A stretch of 64,000 nt of DNA from Symbiodinium kawagutii. Taxonomy: Eukaryota; Sar; Dinophyceae; Suessiales; Symbiodiniaceae. How positions within the stretch are numbered: position 1 is the first letter of the stretch; each line of letters opens with the position of its first letter. Both the position numbers and the translations under genes were made by a program. The notes under the pieces were generated by a model that worked only from the letters and a program-made list of their open reading frames with translations, was not told the origin of the DNA and did not search any database. The stretch lies in contig VSDK01015191.1 of assembly GCA_009767595.1 (NCBI GenBank), positions 1 to 64,000 on the forward strand, given 5' to 3'. Below, one piece after another: positions 44,349 to 54,410 of this stretch.

Positions 44349-44436
44349 AGCACAGGGTGGCAGTGTGATGCCTGCGAACGACGCTTTGACACTGGAACCG
44401 TGCTTTGGCGCTGTGCGATTTGCCTTGCGGAGTTTT
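44349..44436 (+). CDS. Zinc-finger exon, ZZ/DC1-like
   Basis: Bounded by acceptor CTACCAAG and donor T|GTACCT. The frame reads GWQCDACERRFDTGT and LWRCAICLAEF, and the last Cys codon is split by the donor. Spacing is C-x2-C-x12-C-x2-C-x4-C with W before the first Cys and a W-R before the third, as in ZZ and DC1 type fingers. Such fingers bind zinc and mediate protein or lipid contacts. The rest of the gene was not assembled; 44596-44706 (LTAAVVVPVLNGVPETPL, TGA) may be a later exon. Confidence 0.5.
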
Positions 44437-44709
44437 GTACCTCGACGGCTTCAGGATTTTTTGGCACCCGGAATGGACATGTCACCAGCAAACGGTACTA
44501 ACTGGGTCAAACTGAGAGTCAAAATCAGAAGGGATTCAAGATGTTCGAACATCTATTCACATATGTTGTTTTGTTTTTGCATATGTTGGCTCCAAGACAC
44601 CAGCTCTGGTGAAGCAACCTTGACGGCAGCAGTTGTTGTACCTGTGCTAAACGGGGTCCCTGAGACTCCGTTGCCAACGGAGATGCGCATGATTCTTGGT
44701 CCCTGAGGT

Positions 44710-45560
44710 TGTTCTTTGGAACATGGGGGGTGGTTCAATGGTGCATGGTTCTATGTGATTGAAGGGAATGATGCTTTAATTTCATGATTTCTTTTCCATT
44801 GCTATGTCCTTTGGAGAATTTGTTTGGTTATGCCTATACAATATCTGTGAATATCGTCAGAAGTCAGACATTACGGGTGCATGGTGTTCACAGAAACAAC
44901 ATTTGCAGATGTACAATGAGTGTATTCATTCGGACACGTGGTTTGTGAGAATCCCGTCTCCCTCTTTGTTTGCCAAGGTGGTGAATGCGCAGCCATCGAG
45001 GAACTTTTTGGTGAGTGATCGTGAATGACTAGATGACTGGAATTCTTTTTAGGTGTTTTGCCAGAGGAGGTGGTCAGGAATTTTGTACACCGCGGCTTTT
45101 CATACTAAGAACTCGTATGCATACGTGTGTCTTCATCCTTGAGACATCTTTAGACCAGATAGTCAGCGTGTACTGAATTCAGGATTAAGCAGTGCGAAGC
45201 CTATTTGTTCATGTTCCACATGCTGCCAGAGTTGCAAACAGGCCCGGCAGCCAGGGCAGCCTTTCATGCCCGGCAGCCAGGGCACCCTTTCATGCCATGG
45301 AGAAATGATTCGGGTACAGCATAGCGTACCTGCAGGCTACGGGGCAACGATTTTGGTGCGGAATTTTGAGTGCTGAGAGGAGAAAGCAAATCCTATGACG
45401 GTGGCATCGATATGGACATTGAGATGTGTGTCAAAGCTACCAAAGGGACCCCGCAGCAGTAGTCATTTCTCAAAGTAGACCGTTTTGACCCAGAGTTGGC
45501 TTCTAGATTAAAACCACATAGTCACATAGTCTTTTCAACTCATCTAATGTGTTTGCTAGG
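44710..45560. other. No firm gene
   Basis: A short direct duplication GCCCGGCAGCCAGGGCA at 45241-45285 is the main feature. Frame at 44804-45028 is unsupported. Confidence 0.4.
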
Positions 45561-45618
45561 TGATTTCATGTGTGGAGAAGAGCTTCTTGAACCATCACCT
45601 CTTGCTAGAGACCAGTAG

Positions 45619-45776
45619 CAATCGACGCGCCCCAGCGCGGGAATTCAATCTGTGTGGGCGCCGGTCTGGCCCTCTTCCATGCCCTGTGAATTCGCTGGGA
45701 AAGTGCCAAGAAAATGCGGAAAGCATGGCTCGGGGTCAAGGGCCTACCCGCTGGCTGTTCTCATCAACAGTTACAT
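45619..45776 (+). CDS. Candidate exon, frame uncertain
   Basis: Between acceptor GAGACCAG and ...CAACAG. Plus frames read WPSSMPCEFAGKVPRK, or NLCGRRSGPLPCPVNSLG. GC-rich. Confidence 0.3.
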
Positions 45777-45913
45777 CCAGTGACTAAGCCTTTCTTGGGA
45801 TGTTCATCAATGCATTTTTGGGGGCACAATGATGTTTCCGAAAGGTGTGACGTTTGCGCATGGCATTTTTCGACCTGTGACTCCCGGCTCTGGCCACGTT
45901 GCCATGCGACCAG

Positions 45914-46021
45914 GCAGAACTGCTGGCGGACAAAGATTTTCCGAGCGCGGAGGAAGTGTTTCCGTTGAGTCTGGGGGCCCAGCCCGCTGTGACGGCAGCC
46001 ATCAGCTGGGTGCCCAGTTCG
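45914..46021 (+). CDS. Phase-0 exon, unknown product
   Basis: 36 complete codons between acceptor GCGACCAG and donor TCG|GTGGGT: AELLADKDFPSAEEVFPLSL, AVTAAISWVPSS. Codon use fits the other exons. An alternative frame is open through 46281 but runs across a family C element. Confidence 0.4.
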
Positions 46022-46081
46022 GTGGGTTTAGTATATTTTGGTATGCTGTCAACCACCCAGCTGCTGGTTTAGTATGCTTTA

Positions 46082-46176
46082 CTGGCTGGTGGTTTCAAAC
46101 ATGTCGATTTTCCCTAGCAGTTATTAACAAATGGTGGTCGACTGATATTTTCATAGTGGTTGAAACCGCCAACCAG
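46082..46176 (+). mobile_element. Family C element
   Basis: CTGGCTGGTGGTTTCAAAC ... GGTTGAAACCGCCAACCAG. TTTA occurs on both sides. GC donor. Confidence 0.85.
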
Positions 46177-46179
46177 TTT

Positions 46180-46480
46180 AGTATGAATCAAATTTTGATC
46201 AAACGGCTTCCTTGTGCTCACAGCACGGCACATATTTCATCATATTTCCCTTCAGTTGGATCGGGTAGGTCAGCGGGATAAGACAGGCAGCAATAACCAG
46301 GGATTATAACAATGTAGCCGCTTATACCCGATCAAAATCAGAAAGCTGACCAACAACAGCGGCAACTGACAGTGTCAGCAACCAGCAAACGATGTCATAA
46401 CAGCTGCCATCATTAACAATTTTTGGCTTATTATTCACCATCAAAACAGCTTGATGTCACGACTTTGCGGATCTTCCGTT
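46180..46480. other. No gene seen
   Basis: AT-rich with CAGCAACCAGC-like short repeats. Confidence 0.45.
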
Positions 46481-46496
46481 GGTGACGAGTGATGAT

Positions 46497-46626
46497 ATGG
46501 CAGTGGGTTCAAACCCTGTACCCCTGTTTCCCCTATCATTCAGTATTGTTTTCCCTATAGTTTTGTTGCTTATTATCCCCCATGAAATTGGTTGGCTAAC
46601 TGCTTGACCCAGCTCGCCATATGGTT
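46497..46626 (+). mobile_element. Family B element with ATATGG duplication
   Basis: ATATGG flanks CAGTGGGTTCAAACCC at the left and GACCCAGCTCGCC at the right. Potential intron 46503-46612; the upstream exon would read ADLPLVTSDDMA. Sequence to 46800 contains further worn B pieces (TATCCCCTATTATTG). Confidence 0.85.
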
Positions 46627-46854
46627 GGTATATCCACTACTATTGTTGCTGAACTTATCCCCTAACCAGCTAAACCAGCTATTTTTGTTGGCTAACCATT
46701 ACTATCCATGGTTCATCATAGCCATATGGCTAGTATATCCCCTATTATTGTTGGCTGTTATCCCCTATTATTAGGCATTAACCAGCTAGTTAACCAGCCA
46801 GGTTGGTTGGTATGGGGTTCATCATGGTGTCTCCTTGGTTGATGCTTTGGCGAG

Positions 46855-47247
46855 TTGGCGATAGCAGGTTCCTTGGACTTCCATGGTCTCAAGGCTGGAC
46901 ACGCCGCAGAATCAGCACCGCAGTTGCTGCGTATGACTGTGCCGCATGGTGTCGCTTGTCTCAGGTTTGCACAGAGGATTGTGAGGTGTGGTCTGGTTAT
47001 GTCTGGTTGGTGGTTTGATTATCTTGATTCACATGTTTAATCTTCCCAAGTTAACAATTGGTTGGTTGATATTTTTCATAGGGCTTCAAACCACCAACTA
47101 GTATGGTTATTGGAACAGATTAACAGGATGACTGACCAATATCATATATCATTCAGCGCATGTAAAAGTTATCAGATTCCTGTGCATACAGAATTACGCA
47201 TGCACAATTTGTTACCAGGGCTTGACACAAGTGTGCATGTCTACTAA
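46855..47247 (+). CDS. Two-exon gene model across a family C element
   Basis: Exon 1 (46855-47005, after GGCGAG) reads LAIAGSLDFHGLKAGHAAES, RMTVPHGVACLRFAQR and VRCGLVMS. Excising 47006-47101 (GTTGGTGG...CAACTAG) joins G|TA and continues WLLEQINRMTDQYHISFS, SYQIPVHTELRMHNLLPG to TAA at 47245-47247. The competing exon 1 frame hits a stop seven codons after the join. Product unknown. Confidence 0.5.
47003..47101 (+). mobile_element. Family C element acting as an intron
   Basis: Left CTGGTTGGTGGTTTGATT, right CTTCAAACCACCAACTAG. 96-nt intron. Confidence 0.85.
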
Positions 47248-47300
47248 ATGCGGCTGCATGTACTCTTTGAAGGTATCATGTTTAGACACTATAGCGCTAC

Positions 47301-47365
47301 TTGGCGGTTTCTGGTTGGTTGATGGTTGACTAATATTTTTCATTGGGCTTGAAACCACTAACCAG
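47301..47365 (+). mobile_element. Short family C element
   Basis: TTGGCGGTTTCTGG ... CTTGAAACCACTAACCAG with most of the left half deleted (about 65 bp). GC...AG available. Confidence 0.65.
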
Positions 47366-47575
47366 AGACCAGTTTGCTTGCAAGTCTTCGATTTGATAAA
47401 CAATGAACATGTTTGCGTCTTCAAAACCTCAACCTTCGATGATCGAACTTGCCTTTGCTTTTGAATTTCCAAAGTGTATGGAAAAGCATCCACTTGGATA
47501 TCGACGTTCTTGGACTCTCAGTTGGAGTAGTCAATGCTTGTCAGTTCATATGCAGTTCCACGTTTCACAATGCAG

Positions 47576-47650
47576 GCTCCGGCCCCACGATGTCCAGAGA
47601 AACTGCTAGAACGCCTTTATGGTGCGGAGTGCCGGGGTTCTGTCACCGCG
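47576..47650 (+). CDS. Phase-0 exon, unknown product
   Basis: 25 complete codons between acceptor ATGCAG and donor GCG|GTATGG: APAPRCPEKLLERLYGAEC, RGSVTA. Both boundaries are consensus-like. Confidence 0.45.
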
Positions 47651-47890
47651 GTATGGGAAATCCAGAATCACAACCCAGGTTCAATGGGAAGTCAACAGTC
47701 TTTTGGATTGGTAGAATTGGTTGGTAAACATATTTTTTGCATAATCGATTAACAATTTTAGTGTTGACCAACCCATAGCAATATGGATCCCTCATCGGAT
47801 CTTGGTGAAGCCTGCGCAGTTAATATCACCGTAGTTGTGCACAGTACAAGGTGAGGCCCCTAAGTTAACATAGACTTACTTGGGTTACAA

Positions 47891-48079
47891 GTGAGTTTGC
47901 CAAGTTACTTGGAAGATGTTTTCAAGCCCAAAATTGATTCGGGCACGCAATTGCGCTGGCATTCCTTGATTGTTACGCACGCGAACATAGAGAGAACGGT
48001 GCTGAATTTCCTCCGGGCGGCCTCCCAGGCCACCAACGTTGGATATCTGGGTGCCACCTTGGAAGGAAACCACCGATGA
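47891..48079 (+). CDS. Candidate terminal exon
   Basis: LPSYLEDVFKPKIDSG, HSLIVTHANIERTVLNFL and ATNVGYLGATLEGNHR, then TGA. The minus strand is also open for 62 codons. Strand and frame rest on appearance. Confidence 0.35.
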   Translation: MSLPSYLEDVFKPKIDSGTQLRWHSLIVTHANIERTVLNFLRAASQATNVGYLGATLEGNHR

Positions 48080-48252
48080 TGGTTGGATGATGGTTTGTTC
48101 TTAGTATGAAGTACCCGATAGTAGCTTCTTATTGGTACAACATTCATGATACTAGGTTCTGAGTGGACGATAAAGTTTGAATACAATCATTCCTGGACAA
48201 TAGCAATCATCATTGCTCAAGAATGGTAATAGTCGATTGCAATGCAATAGAA

Positions 48253-48855
48253 TTAAGATATGGGTACTACCAACTGGTAAGTTGACCAAGTAGCTGAAAT
48301 GATCAATGACCATGTATGGCTGTGGGTCAAAAACCTGTACCCCTGGTTCCCCTATCATCAACCATTGTTTTCCCTATACACTGGTTGGTTATTATCCCCT
48401 ATTGTTGCTGGTTAATATTGACCCATAGCCGTATGACATCCATTGTCATCCACTTTATTTCATTTGGATCGTCCTGCAAACACGTCTCAGTGCTACTAGT
48501 AGTCACTATGGCTTGGATCAAGCTCTGACGGTGCTGTGTGCATGCGCACTTGTGCAAGCTAATCTTCTTTGGCTATGGGTCAATGTTAACCAACCAGTAA
48601 TGGGGGATAATGACCAGTAGTAATAGGGAGAACAATGGTTAATGACGGGGAACCAGGGGTACAGGGTTTTGACCCACTGCCATTTGTTTTTGTTCTGCAA
48701 ACATCAGAAGCTGTTGGTTGTTGGTTGTTAACATCCCAAGCTGCCTCTTGTTGGTTTGACAGTTCTGTCGGCATCCACACTTACCAACAATGACCTTATC
48801 ACCAATTTCTGTACCTTTTTGGCCCAGCCTCCTACCCTGCTGCGATGGCGAGGCC
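48253..48855 (-). CDS. Three-exon gene with family B introns in both orientations
   Basis: Exons 48855-48678, 48572-48430 and 48319-48253. The first intron (48677-48573) is a family B element in the usual sense (GTGGGTC...CATAG); the second (48429-48320) is family B reversed, needing GC...CACAG. The joined frame is open for about 128 residues to TAA: QKGTEIGDKVIVGKCGCRQN, NNQQLLMFAEQKQMA | PKKISLHKCACTQHRQS, DDPNEIKWMTMDVIR | HTWSLIISATWSTYQ. The Cys cluster KCGCRQNC and KCAC suggest a metal- or disulphide-bound fold. The plus strand across the lower element also splices to an open frame (EMINDHVW + LRMTSIVIHF), so the last exon is the weakest part. No family recognised. Confidence 0.5.
48318..48431 (+). 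mobile_element. Family B element
   Basis: GTATG flanks GGCTGTGGGTCAAAAACC at the left and TTGACCCATAGCC at the right. Confidence 0.9.
48570..48681 (-). mobile_element. Family B element acting as an intron
   Basis: Plus-strand ends GGCTATGGGTCAATGTT and GTTTTGACCCACTGCC; the minus reading supplies GT...AG, 105 nt, phase 0. Confidence 0.9.
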
Positions 48856-48989
48856 CTGATTGGCGCAGCACAGCAAAGGTATGGAGTTGGGCATCTCGGT
48901 CTCGGGGAGTTGGGAGTTTCTAAGTGGAAGACCTTACTTTTCCAGCAATTAGACTTAATCTGCCTGCAGGTTCATGCGTAGATATGTGT

Positions 48990-50250
48990 ACAATACATTA
49001 TGCTACATTGTTTATTAAAGTTGTTTTTATACATTATATCTACATAATACTGGTATGTGTAAAAAGATACCTGGTTCATCATTTTTCATGCGCATAAGAT
49101 ACAATAAGTCATCTTAAGTCATCGAAAGTCATCATAAATCATCCACACCATGACTTATGATCATCCATCAGTCATCATCATAAGTCATCCATCCGATCAG
49201 AAAGTCCCATGTCCGGCTGCCCCATTTCTCAACACCCTGCCGGTACTTCCCACGGCTCCGCCTGGACGTGCTTGGCGGCCAGCAACGGGTGATCGGTTCA
49301 GCCACCCAGCCGCACACAGCCATGGTCCCACCATATGTCTTATGAGGTTGATATGCTTTTGAAAGTATAGTTATAGTTATACCCTTATATGGTTTACATA
49401 TATGTTTACATGTAATTTTTGAAAGGTTAACCTTTGTAATCATAAGGTTTTATGGTTTATGTGATTATGATCCTACCTATCTGGCTTAGTTCGGTTTAGT
49501 TACATGGTTATAAGGTTAGCCATGGTGAGAGCCCCAGGGCACATCCAAGTACCATTGATGTCCAACGATGGTGGAGACCCGCTACTTTGGTTGCAGCTAC
49601 TGAGGTTGCTGCCCTTGGTCCCATTAGTTTTGACGAATGAACATCCAGGGGAGCGATTTGGAGCCAGCGGTACCCATGCTAGCCCTTTAAAGGGCCTTTA
49701 AAGGGGAAGCGAGGCCAGGAGCTACCAGAAGTGACCAGAAGTGTTCCAACCAAATGGTGAACGTGTTCAGAACCTGGCGAAAACAGGACTTCACATAGTG
49801 CCTAAACTATAGTTAACATAAGCCGGGTGAATAGAGAATGAGCAGTGAACGAAACTACATGGCGATAGTCCCAATCTGTCGCATGGTTAATTCAGTACGG
49901 TACCCATTCTAGTATGTTGTTCTTCGCACACATGTTTTGCAAGGTAAACCAACCGGTGGTTTCAGGATTATATTGAATGATCAGCACATGATGATACATA
50001 TATCATATACACACACTTGTCCATATCATATAAGTGTTTAAATCTACTTATCCATATATACATATTGTATATTTTTTTGAATCTATGTGGGTGTTGCGTA
50101 ACAAAGGCGGGTGTGGTACTTTTTGAGGTGTTCACTAGGGGCACAGGGTCGTGACCAACTGCCATATTACTCAATTTTGTGCCCAGTAAATGATGGGTCA
50201 AAATCAGTCTACAGGTGGTTGCTCCTGAAAATTGGGATGTTTGATAATTG
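48990..50250. other. No firm gene
   Basis: AAGTCATC repeats at 49105-49195. A GC-rich patch at 49200-49330 is open on both strands. 49504-49700 has a plus frame (RAPGHIQVPLMSNDGGD) without splice support. The palindrome CCTTTAAAGGGCCTTTAAAGG lies at 49684-49704. Confidence 0.4.
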
Positions 50251-50260
50251 GTTGGTGGTT

Positions 50261-50378
50261 TGGCGAGCTGGGTCAAGCAGTTAACCAGCCAATCATGGGG
50301 AATAATGACCAACAATAATAAGGGAAACAATGCTTAATGATAGGGGAACCAGGGGTACGGAGTTTTGACCCACAGCGG
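50261..50378 (-). mobile_element. Family B element
   Basis: On the minus strand GCTGTGGGTCAAAACTCC ... CTTGACCCAGCTCGCC. A minus open frame (NIGNLTGNIPKYSETICL) ends at its left end. Confidence 0.85.
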
Positions 50379-50537
50379 GATGATTCAAACAAATGGTCTC
50401 AGAGTATTTGGGGATGTTTCCAGTGAGGTTCCCTATGTTGAGAAAGACTGAAAGCTCGATGTGTACATGGAAGCTTTGCCGATGACTAAAGCGATCATTT
50501 TCCGTGACGTTGGGGACTACAAGATTCATGAACATAC

Positions 50538-51342
50538 CCGACCTTTGTAGACATAAACAACACATCCTTTCGAAGTGATATAACAGGATATCTCTGTATT
50601 CGCTTCGTGGTCTCGAACATTTAATTTCCCAAATGTATTACCAGTTATGGTTGGTTGGTTGACTTGCACATATTCTTCATGACGGGTTGGTGACTAACCA
50701 CCGTTGCGGTGTGGCTCTTCATCCCTGAGCACGACCATCTCCCCCTTGCGAAAGGTCACGATTTCAATCCCTTTCTGAGTCTCGCCCACGATCCCGATCG
50801 TCCCATGGCTGCAGGGTGTGCGGCCCCCGGGGTTCCCCCGGTGATTTTGGTGTTTCTGAATATATCTGGAACCCCAAAGATGGATGGTTTATGACTCTAC
50901 ATGATTGATATTGGATGATTTGGGGGTTCCAATTTTAAGAAACACCCAGATAGTTGTCGGGTTTGTCTGTCAGGATCCTACTGGCATCGTTGAGGATCGT
51001 TAAAGCTCTGGGATGAGGAATGCCCATGTAATTTTCCAACGCAATCGTGTTACAGGACATTTGTGTTTCATGTAGTGCCATTGGATTTCGTCTATATACA
51101 TATACATGAACCTGCAAGGTATGCACATTTTGTTCACATTGTCTCTCGAAGCAGATGTGTTTTTGTACAATGACAGGAGATTCAGATGAAGAATTGGTTG
51201 GCATGTGTTCAGAGGCCATTGGGATCAGTTGTGGTTTCTTTGGGACAACAGCACAGAACGACATGGCGGACATACCTCGGTGAAATTTCCCCTCGATCCA
51301 GAACCTCAAGGGTTGAAACAGGGGAATTTCATGCATGTTCAC
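50538..51342 (-). CDS. Three-exon gene model split by family A and C elements
   Basis: Exon 1 (51342-50944; open upstream of the ATG for a few more codons) reads MHEIPLFQPLRFWIEGKFH, SAMSFCAVVPKKPQLIP and LNDASRILTDKPDNYLG. Removing the family A element (intron 50943-50856, 88 nt) joins in phase 0 to 50855-50702: KHQNHRGNPGG, TIGIVGETQKGIEIVTF, KGEMVVLRDEEPHRN. A diverged family C element (intron 50701-50603) joins in phase to 50602-50538: NTEISCYITSKGCVVYVYKG, ending at donor GTATGT. Exon 1 contains CGAG|GTATGT near 51275 and may itself be split. Later exons probably lie toward 50.3 kb. The beta-rich exons 2-3 suggest a small globular domain; none named. Confidence 0.55.
50600..50707 (-). 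mobile_element. Diverged family C element
   Basis: Plus-strand ends CGCTTCGTGGTCTCGAAC and GACTAACCACCGTTGCGG; core TGGTTGGTTGACTTGC and TTCTTCATGACGGG. Confidence 0.7.
50848..50947 (-). mobile_element. Family A element acting as an intron
   Basis: Plus-strand ends TTGGTGTTTCTGAATATATC and CAATTTTAAGAAACACCC. Confidence 0.9.
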
Positions 51343-51344
51343 CT

Positions 51345-51590
51345 CGCAGATGACATGTAAAAAAATACGTTTTTAAGCTGTTTTCAAAGGTTCCATCATG
51401 TGCTTTCCGGGGTTCAACATGTGTTTGATTCTTCTGTTAGAAGTCTTTGATCTAAAGGAATTACGATAAGGGTTTGATTCCGTACGATAAGGGTCTCATA
51501 GAAGTCTTTGACCCATGCCGTCGAGTCTGTCGCAGAAAGGGCTGATACTGTATTTTTCCATTGTTGCAGAACTAGAATATGGGGACATGA
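51345..51590. other. Spacer between divergent genes
   Basis: Between the minus gene below and the plus gene above. Contains a direct repeat TACGATAAGGGT at 51463 and 51482. A shared promoter could lie here; no motif seen. Confidence 0.35.
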
Positions 51591-51602
51591 TTCAGAAGTA
51601 CA

Positions 51603-52854
51603 GTGCAGTCAGTACTAGACGGGCCACCAAAACAAACTTCATGTTGCTATGTAAAAAAAGCCAATCTCAGAATTCCTCATTCTGATCCATGTGCTGCACG
51701 CGTTCATTCTGCAAGGATTTTGTATGCTTGCAACCTCTTGCTGTTTCTGGACACTATGCATCGCGGTTCCGTTTGGTTCACTGCAGTACTTCCCGTATCA
51801 TTGACCCAACACTGCCCGGTTGTTGACTCCCAGAATCTACAGGAAAGCCTTCTTAAATCGATGATGAACACTACAGAGCTTTCCATTGCTTTCATGCGGG
51901 GTTTCCATGCGTTTCCTAAAATAGGGGTACACCCCAAATCATCCATTATTAATCATTTAGATAAAGATGTAATAAAGCAACCCATTTTTTGGGGATAACC
52001 ATTTTTTCAGTACCCCTTATGACTTCAGAACCCACCTGCTGTAAACCGGCCGTGATCTCCCCTCGCAGTTCATGTCCATCAGGTGTGACCATCTCCATCG
52101 AGAGCTATATGCAACAGGCGCGAAACGAAGAGAGTTACACGGCTACATGGTGGTGTCCTGAAATATCTAAAAGAATGGTTGATTGGTTTCTAATTAAATT
52201 AAAGATGGCTATTACTGTAATGGTGTCCTAAAAAATCCTACAGTAAAAAAAGAGGACCACGAAAAATGGTTGATTTATCACCAATTAGAATCTAGAATGA
52301 CTATTAATGGATGATTTATCACTAATTAGACTCTAGAATGACTCTTAATGGATGATTTAGGGGACCCCTATGACTTGAGAAACCAATACTTCATGGTTCT
52401 GTTCACGGAGGTCCACAACTTATCAACCATAGTTGGATATTTTGCTATTCAGTTCTTTAGCCTCAAGCAAATTTTCACCATACCCAACCACTATTGGGGA
52501 ATCCTCTGGAAAATGAAAGGAAATGATACCCCGTCATATTAATTCAAATACAGGTTTGGATTATCCCAGCATTCCACCATTCCACAATGATTGATTATCC
52601 CATGATTGAAATTTCCATTGTTGATGTGCTGTTTCGCATACCTCTGGATCGAAATCAACAATCCTGATGCACCACCAGCTGTTGCTGATCTATTCCCAAA
52701 GGCTGAGCATTGTGACCAGGGCTATGCAGGGCAATTTTTATGCAGAATCCCACAAGTTTTGATCACATTTGATCCATTTCTTAATTCCTCATCAGCTCAA
52801 GAGTGTCAGATCATCAAGGTTTTAATTTCTCAACATATGGCTGCGGGGCAATAG
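51603..52854 (+). CDS. Multi-exon gene model, unknown function
   Basis: Exon 1 (to 51900) reads DGPPKQTSCCYVKKANLRI, RILYACNLLLFLDTMHRG and QESLLKSMMNTTELSIAF. Excising 51901-52028, a family A element, joins G|AA and continues PTCCKPAVISPRSSCPSG, SIESYMQQARNEESYT to about 52150. Two further blocks follow: 52380-52540 (QYFMVLFTEVHNLSTIVG, FSLKQIFTIPNHYWG) after a family A acceptor, and about 52610-52854 (WIEINNPDAPPAVADLF, PQVLITFDPFLNSSSA, TAG). The joins into these two are unresolved; straightforward ones give a stop. No domain recognised. Confidence 0.5.
51901..52036 (+). mobile_element. Family A element acting as an intron
   Basis: GTTTCC occurs twice at the left (51901 and 51911); the first gives the phase-correct donor. 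Right end TTATGACTTCAGAACCCACC. Confidence 0.75.
52145..52386 (+). mobile_element. Compound family A element
   Basis: Left GGTGGTGTCCTGAAATATC, right CCCTATGACTTGAGAAACC, with three internal copies of the ATTAGAXTCTAGAATGACT type motif. About twice normal length. Confidence 0.65.
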
Positions 52855-52989
52855 CCTTCAACCCTGACCCTCGTTAACATCCTGTCAACGACCAATATTG
52901 TTTTTCTTGGAATGTTCATTTGCCCATTCGTTCGATACTTGTTAGTTATTTTACCCTTATTCATATCTTACCCAACTTAGGTTATAAAC

Positions 52990-53036
52990 TTAGCTTAGCC
53001 AACGGGTAGTCAATATTGACCCACAACCATACCATG
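52990..53036 (+). mobile_element. Family B remnant
   Basis: GTCAATATTGACCCACAACC, right end only. Confidence 0.45.
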
Positions 53037-53049
53037 TCTACTTCCCCGG

Positions 53050-53188
53050 ACCGCTGGTGCTGGTGCAGCTTGGTTGGCGCAGGTGCTGCAAGCAGGATAC
53101 AAGGCACCAAGGCTCCTAGATGATGATGTGGAGGAAGCCTTGAGAAAACTTGCAGGCGATCCACTGCTGAGCTCAGCCTGCTGGGCTG
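53050..53188 (+). CDS. Exon, unknown product
   Basis: Frame AGAAWLAQVLQAGYKAPRLL, DDDVEEALRKLAGDPLLSSA, helical in character, with clear coding composition. It runs into GGGTTGGGTTGGTTGG repeats, where a donor is probable. A minus ORF here is its shadow. Confidence 0.45.
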
Positions 53189-53960
53189 GGTTGGGTTGGG
53201 TTGGGTTGGTTGGTTGGTTGGTTGGTTGAAGGTTTATTTGCCACGTTGGAGGTGACGAACCTACTCATTTGTTGGTTTTCTGTCGGAATGAAAATACATG
53301 ACACGCATGTGTTGACCATCAACAACTCCTACAGGGGTCCTGAAGTAATTACAGATTATTTAGCTGTTTGGAAACATAGCTATAACATACCACTTCCAAC
53401 TACATTGAGAAGACAAAACGAAGACAGTGGCAGTGGCAGTGTGTAACACTGATATACACTGATCAGTTTTTGGTCGGTCGGTGTCACCATGTGCCAACCA
53501 TTGCACGTTGTTGATTAACTAATATTGATTACTTTAATCATCATGAGCTAGTGTTGGCCCCTACTACTTCATGGCAGTACTATATTGGATGATAGCCACA
53601 TTTAACTATTAGTAACCATTGGCCGGGGGTGCACTGATACGAAGCAGCTATTGTTCAGTATTTAGCTATTGGTATTCATTATTCAACTAGTGATGCTATT
53701 TCTTTGCTGCTTTTTGAGTCATAGTTAGTTAGCCATTCATGGGTCAATCATATCTAAATGATATCACAACATATGTTTGTGATATTGTATACTCGTAAAA
53801 AACCAATCTAATCCAGTTTTTGGGTTGTGAACACGTACCCATTTTTGGAACAGTTATGACTTATACATGATGCGTAACTTTGGTGTTGCTTCAGAACCAT
53901 CAACAATCACCAGCTACTAAACCAACTACAAAACGAACTATGAACCATCAGCTACAAACC
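53189..53960. other. No gene seen
   Basis: GGTTGG tract at 53189-53227, then AT-rich sequence. Confidence 0.5.
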
Positions 53961-53971
53961 GAACTCTCGAC

Positions 53972-54023
<52 letters not shown>
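53972..54023. repeat. (CAT)n microsatellite
   Basis: About 17 perfect CAT units. Confidence 0.97.
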
Positions 54024-54024
<1 letters not shown>

Positions 54025-54324
54025 ACTACAAACGCCATCTTATCAAGCATCATCATCTACTCGTCTACTAAGTCTACCCCATCCTATCAGCCATTATCAC
54101 CTACTATGGCCACCAGCCACCAACCACCATGGGCTGGGCGTTCATTGCCAGGGCACTGCCCCAGGCGACACCGGCGACAGCTCAGTGCTGCAAAGTTTGA
54201 CGAAGGAACGTGAGCAAACCTGGCTCCAGAAGCTGCAGAGGCAGCGTGGGTGCTACCGAAGCAGAAGGTGAGCCGAGCAGATGCCGCTGCAGCATGATGC
54301 CAGCGATGTACGCGTCATGAGTCA

Positions 54325-54410
54325 TGGCTATGGGTCAAGCAGTTAACCAACCAATAATGGTGGTGAATAACCAACAATAATAGGGGAAACAATAGTTAAT
54401 TTACACATGA
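54325..54410 (-). mobile_element. Truncated family B element
   Basis: Plus-strand left part TGGCTATGGGTCAAGCAG ... CAATAGTTAATT without a right end. Confidence 0.6.

Noticed and set aside
45829..46281. 150-codon plus ORF
   Set aside because: It reads straight through a family C element; 45914-46021 in another frame is the better exon.
48282..48528. Plus-strand gene spliced across the 48318-48431 family B element
   Set aside because: The join (EMINDHVW to LRMTSIVIHF) is open and uses GT-AG, but the minus model extends across two elements and further upstream with good composition, so it was preferred. RNA data could reverse this.
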